Part shown: in pieces, positions 54,721-63,777 of the stretch | Layout of the letters: each line of letters opens with the position of its first letter | Position numbering within the stretch: position 1 is the first letter of the stretch | DNA from: Mesobacillus subterraneus | Lineage (GTDB): Bacteria; Bacillota; Bacilli; Bacillales; Cytobacillaceae | Assembly (NCBI RefSeq): GCF_020524355.2 | Contig: NZ_CP129019.1 | Coordinates: 2,108,001 to 2,172,000 of the forward strand | DNA: 64,000 nucleotides | Direction: 5' to 3' | Program-made: the position numbers and the translations under genes | Notes under the pieces: generated by a model | What the model was told of the DNA's origin: nothing | The model's database searches: none | Seen by the model: the letters and a program-made list of their open reading frames with translations, nothing else

Positions 54721-55643
54721 GATTCCCTGATGCTCCTTCCAGTCATATGGATGAAGACGTCCTCTAAAGTGGCTGAGCGAGTCTGTAAATCCTCAATTTT
54801 GAATTGATGTTCTGCCGATGCATGGATTAAGGATGTCAAGGTGATTTGGACATCATCGGTATACAACTGAACAAAGTTGTCTTTGATCGCGACTTCCTCG
54901 ACTCCGTCCATTTTCAAAAACCAGTCTTGCTCTGGTGGATTGTTCAAATGGAATTCTACAGAGCTTGTGGACTGCAGTCTTTTTACGAGATTCATTGGTG
55001 TGTCAAGGGCAATCAGTTCGCCTTGATCCATGATTCCAATTCGGTCACAGAGCACATGGGCTTCGTCCATATAATGGGTAGAAAGAATGATCGTTTTCCC
55101 TCGTTCTTTCAATCGGAGGACGATGTCCCAAAGAGTCCTTCTTGCCTGCGGATCAAGACCAGTCGTTGGTTCATCGAGGAACACAATGTCCGGGTCGTGA
55201 ATCAGCGCAAGCGCAATGGCAAGGCGCTGCTTTTGCCCGCCTGATAGGCCTTTGATTCGGTCATTCCGCTTCTCTGTTAACAGCATATCTTCGATTAGAC
55301 CATCGATATCCACGTGAGTCGGGTAAAAACTTCCGTATAAATGCAAGATTTCTTCAACTTTTAGTAATTCAAACAACGAGGTGGACTGAAGCTGTACCCC
55401 GATTACCTCTTTGACTTTGTTCACTTCTTTGATCACATCGAAGCCTGAAAGTGTTGCAGTGCCCTCGTCTGGCTTTCTGAGGCCGACTAACATTTCAATC
55501 GTGGTCGTCTTGCCAGCACCATTCGGACCAAGCAGGCCAAAAATTTCTCCTTTTTTCACCTGAAAAGAGACTCCCTTAACAGCAGTAAAACTTCCGTATT
55601 GTTTTTTCAATCCTTTTACATCTACTATACTTTCATTCTTCAT
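54717..55643 (-). CDS. ABC transporter ATP-binding protein (DrrA-like exporter ATPase)
   Basis: 308 residues. Walker A GPNGAGKTT, signature LSGGQKQRLAIALAL, Walker B IVFLDEPTTGLD and the switch histidine STHYMDEA are complete. The C-terminal ~80 residues are the extra domain of DrrA/NatA-type exporter ATPases, ending in TLEDVFIHMTGRSIRES. First gene of a two-gene unit with the ABC-2 permease. Substrate unknown. Confidence 0.92.
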   Translation of the reverse strand: MKNESIVDVKGLKKQYGSFTAVKGVSFQVKKGEIFGLLGPNGAGKTTTIEMLVGLRKPDEGTATLSGFDVIKEVNKVKEVIGVQLQSTSLFELLKVEEILHLYGSFYPTHVDIDGLIEDMLLTEKRNDRIKGLSGGQKQRLAIALALIHDPDIVFLDEPTTGLDPQARRTLWDIVLRLKERGKTIILSTHYMDEAHVLCDRIGIMDQGELIALDTPMNLVKRLQSTSSVEFHLNNPPEQDWFLKMDGVEEVAIKDNFVQLYTDDVQITLTSLIHASAEHQFKIEDLQTRSATLEDVFIHMTGRSIRES

Positions 55644-55681
55644 GACTAGCCTCCATTGAATGGCAGAGTGTTTTTACTTAT

Positions 55682-56545
55682 TTAATCCAGTGCCCAGCTA
55701 ACCATATACTCTGTCACGCTGTTAGGGAGCTCTAGGCCAGGGTCTGCGACTTCCCATTGACCTTTGATTTCCAGTTCATCACACGCTAACTCAAATTGAG
55801 CCATACTAATGCCAATATCGAGTATTTGCATATCATATCCCAGCTTTGTGCTGTAATTCGGGGTATGTTCTATATAGAAATGGCACTTTTGCCGGTCTTC
55901 CGACAATACCAGTCTCCATGGCTGTTTGTTTGAGGCTGAAGGCCCCAGCCTCACCATCTCGATAGGAATCTCAAATTGTGCGGCATTTGCTTTATCAAGC
56001 GGATCTGCAAAACTCCCGTCAAAAAACAACTGATCCCAAGGTTTTTTATTATCAGCTTTTACTATATAACGCAGTGCTTTATCGAAAACTCTTTGCTTTT
56101 GCTGAGGATATCCCGATGGCGTGATACATGGAATAAACTCTCCCTCTGTAAGCTGAAGTTCTCTTTCAAAGGAATTCCTGCTGAAGGTGCCGCCCATCCA
56201 GCATGTTCCCAGGCCTATCTCTGTCAAATAAATCACCAGCTTATGAAATGTGAAAGCGAATTCCAGCAAGGAATATTTCTTATTTTCACAGAGGCTGACC
56301 AGATAAACTTGCGGATTTTTAATAAATCCATAAGTTCCAAGCTTGATTCCTTTTTCTGATACATTGTTAGTAATCTGAATAAGCTCAATTCGGCCTTTAT
56401 TGCCAAAAGGTCCGCTCAAATTGTCTTCATTTGCTATGTATTCTAGGATTCCTTTGTAATCAATTTCCGAAAGTTTTTTTGTATCATATGTTCTGATGGA
56501 TTGACGATATTTCATCGTTTCAATAGCCGATTTACTATTATTCAT
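55682..56545 (-). CDS. TM1586-type nitroreductase family protein
   Basis: 287 residues. YRQSIRTYDTKKLS near the start, IGLGTCWMGGTFSR in the middle and MVRLGPSASNKQPWRLV in the second half match the tandem half-domain layout of TM1586-like nitroreductases, which bind FMN within one chain. Reaction unknown. It stands upstream of the ABC exporter on the same strand with a 38-base gap, so it may be co-transcribed with it. Confidence 0.8.
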   Translation of the reverse strand: MNNSKSAIETMKYRQSIRTYDTKKLSEIDYKGILEYIANEDNLSGPFGNKGRIELIQITNNVSEKGIKLGTYGFIKNPQVYLVSLCENKKYSLLEFAFTFHKLVIYLTEIGLGTCWMGGTFSRNSFERELQLTEGEFIPCITPSGYPQQKQRVFDKALRYIVKADNKKPWDQLFFDGSFADPLDKANAAQFEIPIEMVRLGPSASNKQPWRLVLSEDRQKCHFYIEHTPNYSTKLGYDMQILDIGISMAQFELACDELEIKGQWEVADPGLELPNSVTEYMVSWALD

Positions 56546-56696
56546 TTTGCACCTCTTTCAATTGGACCGTAGGACTTATCTAAGCTTCCATACATAATAA
56601 CAGATCATCATCCTCTTTACGTAACTAAACAAGATGCAGAGGATACCTCCCCCTAAGAAGAGACAGGATAAATATTAAATTCCCATTTTGAACTTC

Positions 56697-57407
56697 CTAC
56701 TCATTTCTTTTCGCATTCCTCACACTCCAATAGATCTCTGTTTCCTCCTCACAGTAAAAGCCCTCAAGACTGCATGTTTGGATGATCCTCTTCAATTTCT
56801 CTTTGGAGTTGGAACAAATCATTGAAAAATGGCTGTCCCAATGGGTGGTGATGAGGATGGATTGGTCGTGTGTGAATAGGTTATGTCTTCCTAATGTATC
56901 CTGGCTAATGAGATCATCGATATATTCTAGTTTTCTTTCAGTGCAGAATTCATCGCCTACCCAGATCCAATCGTAAGATTCTTTTTTGATTGCTCCTAAT
57001 AGATCATTCATTATAAGATCTGGCAAGAATCCTTCGTCTGGTGGAATGAGATGGTGCTGTTCACAGATGCTATCAATCAATTTTGCCAGCTTTTTAACCT
57101 GAAACTCTTTCTTTAAACCGAGAATCCTCGTTCGCAGTCCGATATCGATTTCTTCATAACTGATCAAGCCACTGAGATGCATGAATTGGTTCCACGATAC
57201 TTTTTCACAATGTTGAACCAGTTGAGATTTATTTACGATCTGATCTTCATAAAAACGGGCAACATCCATTGATACTGGTTTGATGAATGGATGGAAAAAG
57301 ATATAGACTTCCTCAAATACACCCTTATAAAATTCCTTTATAGACTCGTCTTCCCTTGCACAAACAGCATACCGATCAGGTTCTGGGAGAACTCTTATCT
57401 CTTCCAT
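56697..57407 (-). CDS. DUF2711-like hypothetical protein
   Basis: 236 residues from ATG 57407 (AAAGAGGTG upstream). Soluble and acidic. The opening EPDRYAVCAREDESIKEFYKGVFEEVYIFFHPFIKPVSMD matches my memory of the DUF2711 family of bacilli; the second half ends in GFYCEEETEIYWSV. No catalytic motif seen; function unknown. Confidence 0.6.
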   Translation of the reverse strand: MEEIRVLPEPDRYAVCAREDESIKEFYKGVFEEVYIFFHPFIKPVSMDVARFYEDQIVNKSQLVQHCEKVSWNQFMHLSGLISYEEIDIGLRTRILGLKKEFQVKKLAKLIDSICEQHHLIPPDEGFLPDLIMNDLLGAIKKESYDWIWVGDEFCTERKLEYIDDLISQDTLGRHNLFTHDQSILITTHWDSHFSMICSNSKEKLKRIIQTCSLEGFYCEEETEIYWSVRNAKRNE

Positions 57408-57514
57408 CAACCACACCTCTTTCTTCAAAGGATCCTACCAAACTATTTGGATGTTTTTACAGAACTAATCAGCAATCTTTCCATTCGAACGCCATCAACC
57501 TGGACCAGGTTTAT

Positions 57515-58045
57515 TTATTTCGGTGTCTTCACACTCCAAATCATATGATGGAAATCTTCACCCCAGTAATTCTTCAATAGAATTTCTGGTTCTCCAAATT
57601 TCTTTTTCCAGATGGATTGTGCCCTTTTATACCCACTATCCAGCCAAAATTCTTCTATTCCTCTTTGTTGAAAAGCGCCATACATTGCCTTCAATAATAC
57701 ATTCACTAATCCATTCCTTTGGTGTTCAGGATGAACAAATACAGTTCCTACTTCAATAAGAGTAAATTTGTCAGTAGATTTTCTTATGATTTCATTTGCT
57801 GGGCCATATTCGATCGAACCAATCACCTTGTCACCAATGAGAGCAATTAGAAAATACCTTTTCTCCCCATTGCTTCCAAGATCACTTTCTAAATACCTTT
57901 TCTTCGAGTCAATTTCATCTTTCATATCATTCACTAGATCGCCAATGCCTTCATTTATAAAAGTATCCGTGATCACCGTTTTAAAAAAATCGTTCAGCTG
58001 TTTAACATCCTCTGTTCTCGGTCTTCTAATTTCCACATTACACAT
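57515..58045 (-). CDS. GNAT family N-acetyltransferase
   Basis: 176 residues. EIRRPRTEDVKQLNDFF begins the fold and GTVFVHPEHQRNGLVNVLLKAMYGAF is the acetyl-CoA binding motif A (Q/RxxGxG/A with one change, RNGLVN). ALIGDKVIGSIEYGP forms the preceding strands. Full length, substrate unknown. Separated from the DUF2711-like gene by 107 bases. Confidence 0.8.
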   Translation of the reverse strand: MCNVEIRRPRTEDVKQLNDFFKTVITDTFINEGIGDLVNDMKDEIDSKKRYLESDLGSNGEKRYFLIALIGDKVIGSIEYGPANEIIRKSTDKFTLIEVGTVFVHPEHQRNGLVNVLLKAMYGAFQQRGIEEFWLDSGYKRAQSIWKKKFGEPEILLKNYWGEDFHHMIWSVKTPK

Positions 58046-58460
58046 GTATAATCACACCAATCTAAAACTAAATTCATTCTAGTTTAATAGCAAAAAATAC
58101 AAACAGGAAGAGTATAATACTCCTTTCAATAATCAACATGAAACCCTGGCTGCTTTCGTGCTAACCATTCGTTCGACCAAAATGATACGGCCATTGTACT
58201 GCATTTTCATGGCCGATTGTCTGTTTACTGCAAATGCATTTATGACTCGCTACTTTATAAGACCAAATACTCATTGTCCCTTATATTCTGTTGGATACCT
58301 GTGGAATCCTCCAATTAATTGAGTTTTTTAATAAATTACACATAATAGAGAAATGGAAATGACACTTAGTAGGGATCACAGTGCAAGGCTGAATTCTATA
58401 AATACATGAATAATAGCGACAGTTCATGAACTGCCGCTATCCGTGGATACCTTACAAATA
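58046..58460. other. intergenic region, 415 bases, with a strong hairpin
   Basis: ATAGCGACAGTTC (58413-58425) pairs with GAACTGCCGCTAT (58428-58440) with a single mismatch, 20 bases past the hemolysin III stop on the minus strand. The T-tract is weak, but it probably ends that transcript. No gene elsewhere in the region. Confidence 0.5.
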
Positions 58461-59105
58461 TTAGAATCTAGGCAGCAAGGTCAAAACAGCAAAAAAGTGC
58501 ATGATTGATCCAGCTAAGACAAATAAGTGCCAGATGGCATGGTGGTAATGAAAGCCGCGCCATACGTAAAAGATGGCTCCCACTGTATACAAAACTCCCC
58601 CGATTACAAGGAATATCAATCCTTGCGAAGATACATTCTGTGTCAGCGGACGCCAGGCAAAGATGATCAGCCAGCCCATTATGACGTATAACGCAGTCGA
58701 TGTATGCAGGAATCGTTTAACGAACAGTGATTTAAATACGGTTCCTGCGATGGAAAGACCCCAAACGATACCGAACAATGTCCAACCTAATGCTCCTTTT
58801 ACCGCAATGAACAGGAATGGTGTGTAAGTACCTGCAATGAAAAAGTAAATGGATGAGTGGTCCATGACTTCAAAGACGTCCTTTGCTTTTCCGGGGGGGA
58901 AGCTGTGGACGAGTGTTGAGGATGTATATAAGAGCACCATGGTCACCCCGAATAAAGTGAAACTCACGACATGCCACGCAGTACCGTATAGTGACGCAAA
59001 TACAATCAGGATAACGAGAGCAGCGATGCTCAATAGTCCCCCGATTCCATGGATGATCGCGTTTGCGATTTCCTCTCTCTTTGTAAAAACATGTACATTG
59101 GCTAT
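58461..59105 (-). CDS. hemolysin III / YqfA-type PAQR membrane protein
   Basis: Seven-helix membrane protein. The first standard start codon is TTG 59033 (190 residues), but the conserved family N-terminus lies upstream in the same frame: ANVHVFTKREEIANAIIHGIGGLL. Translating from AUA at 59103-59105, eight bases after AAAGGAG, gives 214 residues, the normal length. The metal-binding His of PAQR proteins are seen in STLVHSF and MDHSSIYFF and in YHHAIWHLFV. An AUA start, or an ATG changed to ATA, would explain the layout. Confidence 0.85.
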   Translation of the reverse strand: MANVHVFTKREEIANAIIHGIGGLLSIAALVILIVFASLYGTAWHVVSFTLFGVTMVLLYTSSTLVHSFPPGKAKDVFEVMDHSSIYFFIAGTYTPFLFIAVKGALGWTLFGIVWGLSIAGTVFKSLFVKRFLHTSTALYVIMGWLIIFAWRPLTQNVSSQGLIFLVIGGVLYTVGAIFYVWRGFHYHHAIWHLFVLAGSIMHFFAVLTLLPRF

Positions 59106-59672
59106 ACGGTTGACTCCTTTGCTCTATATAACAAACGGCCTGTCCAAACCGTTTCTTCTATTATATTAGAACATTAGTATACCACTTATGACTTTAATAC
59201 GTGAAAGGATTTGAAGCCAAGAAAGGAGCATCCCTATAGGAATATGCTCCACGTTCGTTTGATTGAAGGAGTTTTTGTCTTTTGAAAAAGTTTTTTTAGT
59301 CAATTTCCTGACAAAAACTGTCATGAATCCTCCACTCCCAAACCATGAAGGCTCAAACAATTTATAATCGCACAGATGATTAGAGGAATCTGTAAAAATT
59401 TGAAGGTAAGTGCTGAAATTGGTGGTTTTCATTGATAAGGCCATCTAAAAGTAACTATTTTTGCAGGAATCGGTTTCGTTAAAAGAAATTAGACTTAAAT
59501 TATTAAAATGAGCGAAACAATCCAAGGAGTTGTTAAGCCCCCTTTGTCTAAGTCATTCTAAAAATCTAAAAACTCCCGAGCGATATTTTTAGAATATGTA
59601 TTGTAATAAATCCCTTTTACCATGCCTTTTATTTACACAAGCGCTCATCGATTAATGAACGTTTGATTAGAC
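59106..59672. other. intergenic region, 567 bases
   Basis: AT-rich. A hairpin GGAGCAT...ATGCTCC lies near 59225-59252. A 92-codon minus-strand frame (59166-59444) has no ribosome binding site or family resemblance and is not called. Confidence 0.4.
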
Positions 59673-59703
59673 AAAAAAGAGCACAAGAACCTTCTTGTAC
59701 TCT
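59673..59703 (-). terminator. terminator of the beta-glucoside operon
   Basis: AGAGCACAAGAA pairs with TTCTTGTACTCT (one mismatch), and on the minus strand TTTTTTGT follows. It begins two bases past the LacI-family stop codon. Confidence 0.8.
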
Positions 59704-59704
59704 T

Positions 59705-60706
59705 CTATGATTGCCTAATGATTAACTCGGGATCGACAAGAACTTTTTTGGACTCAGGATTTCCGTTTATGATATCCAGCAATAAATAAGCTGCCAGCTT
59801 GCCAAGCTTCTCTTTATCCTGTTTGACTGTCGACAATTTTGGGTCACTATATCGGCATGCTTCAATATCATCACAACCGATCACCCTGATATCGTCGCCA
59901 ATATGAAGACCGTGTTCACGAATCGCTTCCATTGCACCGAGTGCCATCATATCGGATGCAGCAAACACTGCTTTTGGATACGGCTTTTTTGCAAGGATCT
60001 TTTTCATGGCTTCATAACCGCTTTTTTCATAAAAATCCCCAAATTGAACCCAATCTTCGATAATCGGAAGGCTAAATTGATTCATCGTCTTAATGAAGCC
60101 ATCTTTTCGAATGTCGGCTACCAGATTGCCCTGGAACCCGCCGATATAGGCAATTTCCCGGATGGAGTTCAAGTACAGGTATTCAACAACATTGGCGGAA
60201 ACCTTATAATTGTCTGTCAAGACATAACTAGAATGGGGGCCTTTCAGTTCAATATCAACACCGACACAAGGAATTTCACTTTGGTCAAGCTCATAAACAA
60301 CAGATTCGATTTCTTCTCCTGAAATGATGAGACAGCCATCCACTTGATAATGTCTTGCTCTGGAAAGGTAATCACCAAGTTCTTTATTGAAGTGTTCATT
60401 GCTGAAAATTAAAATATCGTAACCCATGCTGCCAACGGTCTTTTTAAAAGAATTGATAATTTCATTAAAAAAAGGGTTATTCAAATCCACACTGACATTA
60501 CCAGCATAAATTAAACCAATTAGATTCGATTTCTTTGTTGCCAGTGACTTTGCCGAAAAGGTTGGCTGGTAGCCTGTGGACTGGATCACGTTCATAACCT
60601 TATCTCTAGTCGTACTGCTGATTCCTTGGTAATTATTCATGATTTTAGAAACAGTGGCTGGTGAAACCCCTGCCATTTTGGCAATTTCCCGAATCGTGAG
60701 TTTCAT
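59705..60706 (-). CDS. LacI-family transcriptional regulator
   Basis: 333 residues. N-terminal HTH TIREIAKMAGVSPATVSKIMNNYQGISSTTRDKVMNVIQSTGYQP with hinge FSAKSLATKKS, then a periplasmic-binding-protein-type sensor domain (LIGLIYAG, DGCLIISGEEIESVV, AVFAASDMMALGAMEA, RVIGCDDIEACRY). Last gene of the operon after the GH1 gene, so it probably represses this operon until a beta-glucoside or its phosphate-free product binds. No operator palindrome was confidently found in the 200-base gap to the GH1 gene. Confidence 0.9.
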   Translation of the reverse strand: MKLTIREIAKMAGVSPATVSKIMNNYQGISSTTRDKVMNVIQSTGYQPTFSAKSLATKKSNLIGLIYAGNVSVDLNNPFFNEIINSFKKTVGSMGYDILIFSNEHFNKELGDYLSRARHYQVDGCLIISGEEIESVVYELDQSEIPCVGVDIELKGPHSSYVLTDNYKVSANVVEYLYLNSIREIAYIGGFQGNLVADIRKDGFIKTMNQFSLPIIEDWVQFGDFYEKSGYEAMKKILAKKPYPKAVFAASDMMALGAMEAIREHGLHIGDDIRVIGCDDIEACRYSDPKLSTVKQDKEKLGKLAAYLLLDIINGNPESKKVLVDPELIIRQS

Positions 60707-60907
60707 AGTCGAATTCCAACTCCTAAACTATTACAGCTTCAAAAAACTTTGTTTTACATAATACACTTTCAGAATAACGAAATGCAGCAGAAATAGCTAT
60801 AGAACTTCATCGAAAGTTGTAATTTCAACATATTGTACGCAATACTGGAGTACGTCACACCGACCGACATTTACTTACTATTAGCCCTAATTGTTCGGTA
60901 AATTTGT

Positions 60908-62251
60908 TTACATATCAAACCAACGATTGCGAATCGTTTGCTTGTACCAGTAAAAACTATCTTTCTTGATTCTTTCAAGTGTTTGGTAATTAACATACAC
61001 GATACCAAATCGCATGCTGTACCCTTCTGCCCATTCAAAGTTATCCAATAGAGACCAGGAGATATACCCTTTGATATTTACACCGGACTCGATGCTTCTG
61101 CTTAAGGAGATTAGATGCTGCTTGAGATAGGCAATGCGCCGTTCATCTCTCACTCGTCCCCCGACAGGTTCATCATTGTAGCATGAGCCATTCTCTGTAA
61201 TATAAATGGGCACCTGACCATATTCCTCCGTCAGATAGGTTAAGACTTTATAAAAACCCTCAGGATATATATTCCAACCTATATCAGTTTTTTCATAGCC
61301 CATGTCAACAGGCTCAAGGTCAAACAATCCGGAGTTTTCCTTATATCTTGCCACACCGCCAGTATAATAATTGATACCGACAAAATCAATTGGCTGGCGG
61401 ATGACCTCCATATCTCCATTTATAATAGGCACCTGTACCCCTTTTTCGGCGAACCAATCTACTAGAAACCCTGGATAGCTTCCCTTGAAAACCGGGTCAA
61501 AGAACCACTCCACCATTTCAGCATTCCCGCGGCGACATGCAAGAACATCGTCTTCTCGATCACTGTATGGCTCAAACCAAGTAACGTTCGGAGCATAGCC
61601 GATTTCACCATCAATCCCAAGTTCACGGAATTTTTGAACCGTACGTCCATGTGCAACATGCAAATGGTGAGCGACATTGACTGCTAATTGGAGGTCCTGA
61701 TTTCCAGGTGCATGCCTGCCCTCGTAATTGGACAGGAACGATACACACCACGGTTCATTAAAGGTGATCCACTTATTCACCTTTCCGGATAATTCCTTAA
61801 ACATCAATTCAGCGTAATCCACAAAGGCATCAATCGTAGCTCTGTTATCCCAGCCACCTTGATCCTGCAATGCCTGTGGCAAATCCCAGTGATAAAGGGT
61901 AACCATCGGTTCAATTCCATTTTCTAGCAAGGCATCCACAAGCCTATGGTAATACGCAAGCCCTTTCTCGTTCACTTCTCCCCTGCCCTCAGGGAAAACT
62001 CGCGGCCAGGCGACGGAGAATCGGTATACATCAATACCAAGATCCTTCATGATCGATACATCCTCATCCACTCGATGATAGCTATCGCAAGCTACCTCAC
62101 CGTTGTCTCCATCTTTGACCTTACCAGGAGTTTCACAGAAGGTATCCCAAATGGATTTACCTCTTCCATCTTCTCTAGTTGCTCCCTCTATTTGATAGGA
62201 AGCTGTTGCTGCTCCCCAATTTATATCTGCTGGAAATTTGATAATTGCCAT
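60908..62251 (-). CDS. family 1 beta-glucosidase
   Basis: 447 residues, the usual GH1 length. The catalytic acid/base lies in ITFNEPW and the nucleophile in IYITENGS; FPADINWGAATASYQIEGA opens the barrel. Cytoplasmic (no signal peptide). It hydrolyses beta-linked glucosides brought in unphosphorylated by the ABC permeases upstream, as there is no PTS. A GGAGG site precedes the ATG. Confidence 0.93.
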   Translation of the reverse strand: MAIIKFPADINWGAATASYQIEGATREDGRGKSIWDTFCETPGKVKDGDNGEVACDSYHRVDEDVSIMKDLGIDVYRFSVAWPRVFPEGRGEVNEKGLAYYHRLVDALLENGIEPMVTLYHWDLPQALQDQGGWDNRATIDAFVDYAELMFKELSGKVNKWITFNEPWCVSFLSNYEGRHAPGNQDLQLAVNVAHHLHVAHGRTVQKFRELGIDGEIGYAPNVTWFEPYSDREDDVLACRRGNAEMVEWFFDPVFKGSYPGFLVDWFAEKGVQVPIINGDMEVIRQPIDFVGINYYTGGVARYKENSGLFDLEPVDMGYEKTDIGWNIYPEGFYKVLTYLTEEYGQVPIYITENGSCYNDEPVGGRVRDERRIAYLKQHLISLSRSIESGVNIKGYISWSLLDNFEWAEGYSMRFGIVYVNYQTLERIKKDSFYWYKQTIRNRWFDM

Positions 62252-62262
62252 AGTCTTACCTC

Positions 62263-62895
62263 CTATGTGATGTCTGTGTTCAATTTATGTTGACTATTTT
62301 GTCCTTCTTCCGATTTCAATGTAAGCTTATGGAATAAGCCATACATTATGAAAGCAAGCAGGCTTCCACTGAATAAAAGAAAGAATGGCAAATAGTAGAT
62401 GACAATAAGAAAGAGGAAAATCATCCCAAGAAATAGCACTGTATAATTCAAATGCCCTAAAGAGAACAGCAAAGAATTTTTCACTGTATGAACAAGGCTT
62501 AAATCATAATGCACAATCAGAAAGAATAAATAGATTGTCACAAAGACAAAAAGCAAAACAAAGAAAACCAAAAAGATCAGAACGAAACTTTTTCCAACAA
62601 ACTCATTTTGGAGCACGATCGCTAAATCAATCGAAATGATGGCAAAAAAGATTGTCCACAGGAAACCTGCGCCGATACTCTTTTTAAAATTCAATTTGAA
62701 TTCCTGGACAAACACCCTATATATTCCGACGTCCAAGCCTATTCGAATCCATTTCCTCACCGTCCCAAACAGGGCTGCTGTTGCCGGAAAAATCGTCACA
62801 ACAGGCAGGCAGAACAGCAGCCACAAAAGGTTTAAGAGAACAAAGGACGTAAATATAGTGATGATTTGATTGAACATATTCATTGTTTTATTCAT
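62263..62895 (-). CDS. YesL-family (DUF624) membrane protein
   Basis: 210 residues, about five hydrophobic segments. The N-terminal NMFNQIITIFTSFVLLNLLWLLFCLPVVTIFPATAALFGTVRKWI is the hallmark of YesL/DUF624 proteins, which accompany carbohydrate ABC transporters in firmicutes. Exact role unknown. 32 bases after the permease gene and 11 bases before the beta-glucosidase gene. Confidence 0.85.
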   Translation of the reverse strand: MNKTMNMFNQIITIFTSFVLLNLLWLLFCLPVVTIFPATAALFGTVRKWIRIGLDVGIYRVFVQEFKLNFKKSIGAGFLWTIFFAIISIDLAIVLQNEFVGKSFVLIFLVFFVLLFVFVTIYLFFLIVHYDLSLVHTVKNSLLFSLGHLNYTVLFLGMIFLFLIVIYYLPFFLLFSGSLLAFIMYGLFHKLTLKSEEGQNSQHKLNTDIT

Positions 62896-62927
62896 TCTGG
62901 CACCACTCTCTGAAACTAGACTTTACT

Positions 62928-63764
62928 TTACTTGACAGCACCTTCAGTCAAGCTGGAAATAAACAAACGGTTAAATAAAAGGAAAATAATTACGAGCGGC
63001 ACTGTCGCCCAGAATGTTCCGGATAGGATCATTCCGTTATCCCGTACATAGTTGTCAATTAGACCACGCAGTGCTACCTGGATGGTTTGTGATTCTTCAT
63101 CACGTAAGACAACGAGCGGCCATAAGAAATCATTCCATACATACATGAATTTAATGATCGCCAATGTCGCGAACGCTGGAATGATGATTGGGACGGTTAT
63201 ATTCCAGTACACACGGAAAATGGAACAACCATCGATCTTCGCTGCCTCAATTAATTCATCTGGAACATTGCTGCTGATATATTGCCTCATCCAGAAAATA
63301 CCAAATGCATCGATTAATCCTGGAACAATGATCGCCTTAAAATCACTCAGCCAGTTTAATTTTGAAATAATGATATATTGTGGAATCAATCCAAGCTGCG
63401 GCGGAATGACCATCGTCACAAGGATCATAACAAACAAAGCATTCTTACCCCTGAAGTTAAGCTTCGCAAACGCAAAACCCGCCAATGAGCTGAGAATGAG
63501 CACCCCAATTGTCGTAATGGAAGCGACAATGAAGGTATTCCATATTGCTCCAAAGAAATCAATTGTATTTAATACCTTTGTGAAGTTTGCAACCAGCTCT
63601 TTGCCTGGTAAGATAGCTGGCGGGATCCGGTTGATCACTTCATTCGTATTCGTTGCCATTACAAACATCCAGTAGAACGGAAAAATCGACAGAAGGGTAG
63701 CAATGACAAGAATCATATACAAAAACGCCTTAGAAATGAATTGACTTGAAGATTGTGATTTCAT
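62928..63764 (-). CDS. carbohydrate ABC transporter permease (MalG type)
   Basis: 278 residues from ATG 63764 (AAAGGAGG upstream). Six membrane helices, and the permease EAA loop is visible as ELIEAAKIDGCSIFRVYWNITVPIIIPAF; the C-terminus NRLFISSLTEGAVK is typical of the MalG side. It follows the partner permease by 13 bases. The solute-binding protein is expected beyond the right edge. Confidence 0.92.
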   Translation of the reverse strand: MKSQSSSQFISKAFLYMILVIATLLSIFPFYWMFVMATNTNEVINRIPPAILPGKELVANFTKVLNTIDFFGAIWNTFIVASITTIGVLILSSLAGFAFAKLNFRGKNALFVMILVTMVIPPQLGLIPQYIIISKLNWLSDFKAIIVPGLIDAFGIFWMRQYISSNVPDELIEAAKIDGCSIFRVYWNITVPIIIPAFATLAIIKFMYVWNDFLWPLVVLRDEESQTIQVALRGLIDNYVRDNGMILSGTFWATVPLVIIFLLFNRLFISSLTEGAVK

Positions 63765-63777
63765 GCTAATGCCTCCT

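Noticed and set aside
59166..59444. 92-codon minus-strand frame before hemolysin III
   Set aside because: No ribosome binding site, no recognisable domain, overlaps a hairpin in a gap.
63052..63675. 207-codon plus-strand frame
   Set aside because: Shadow of the MalG-type permease on the opposite strand.
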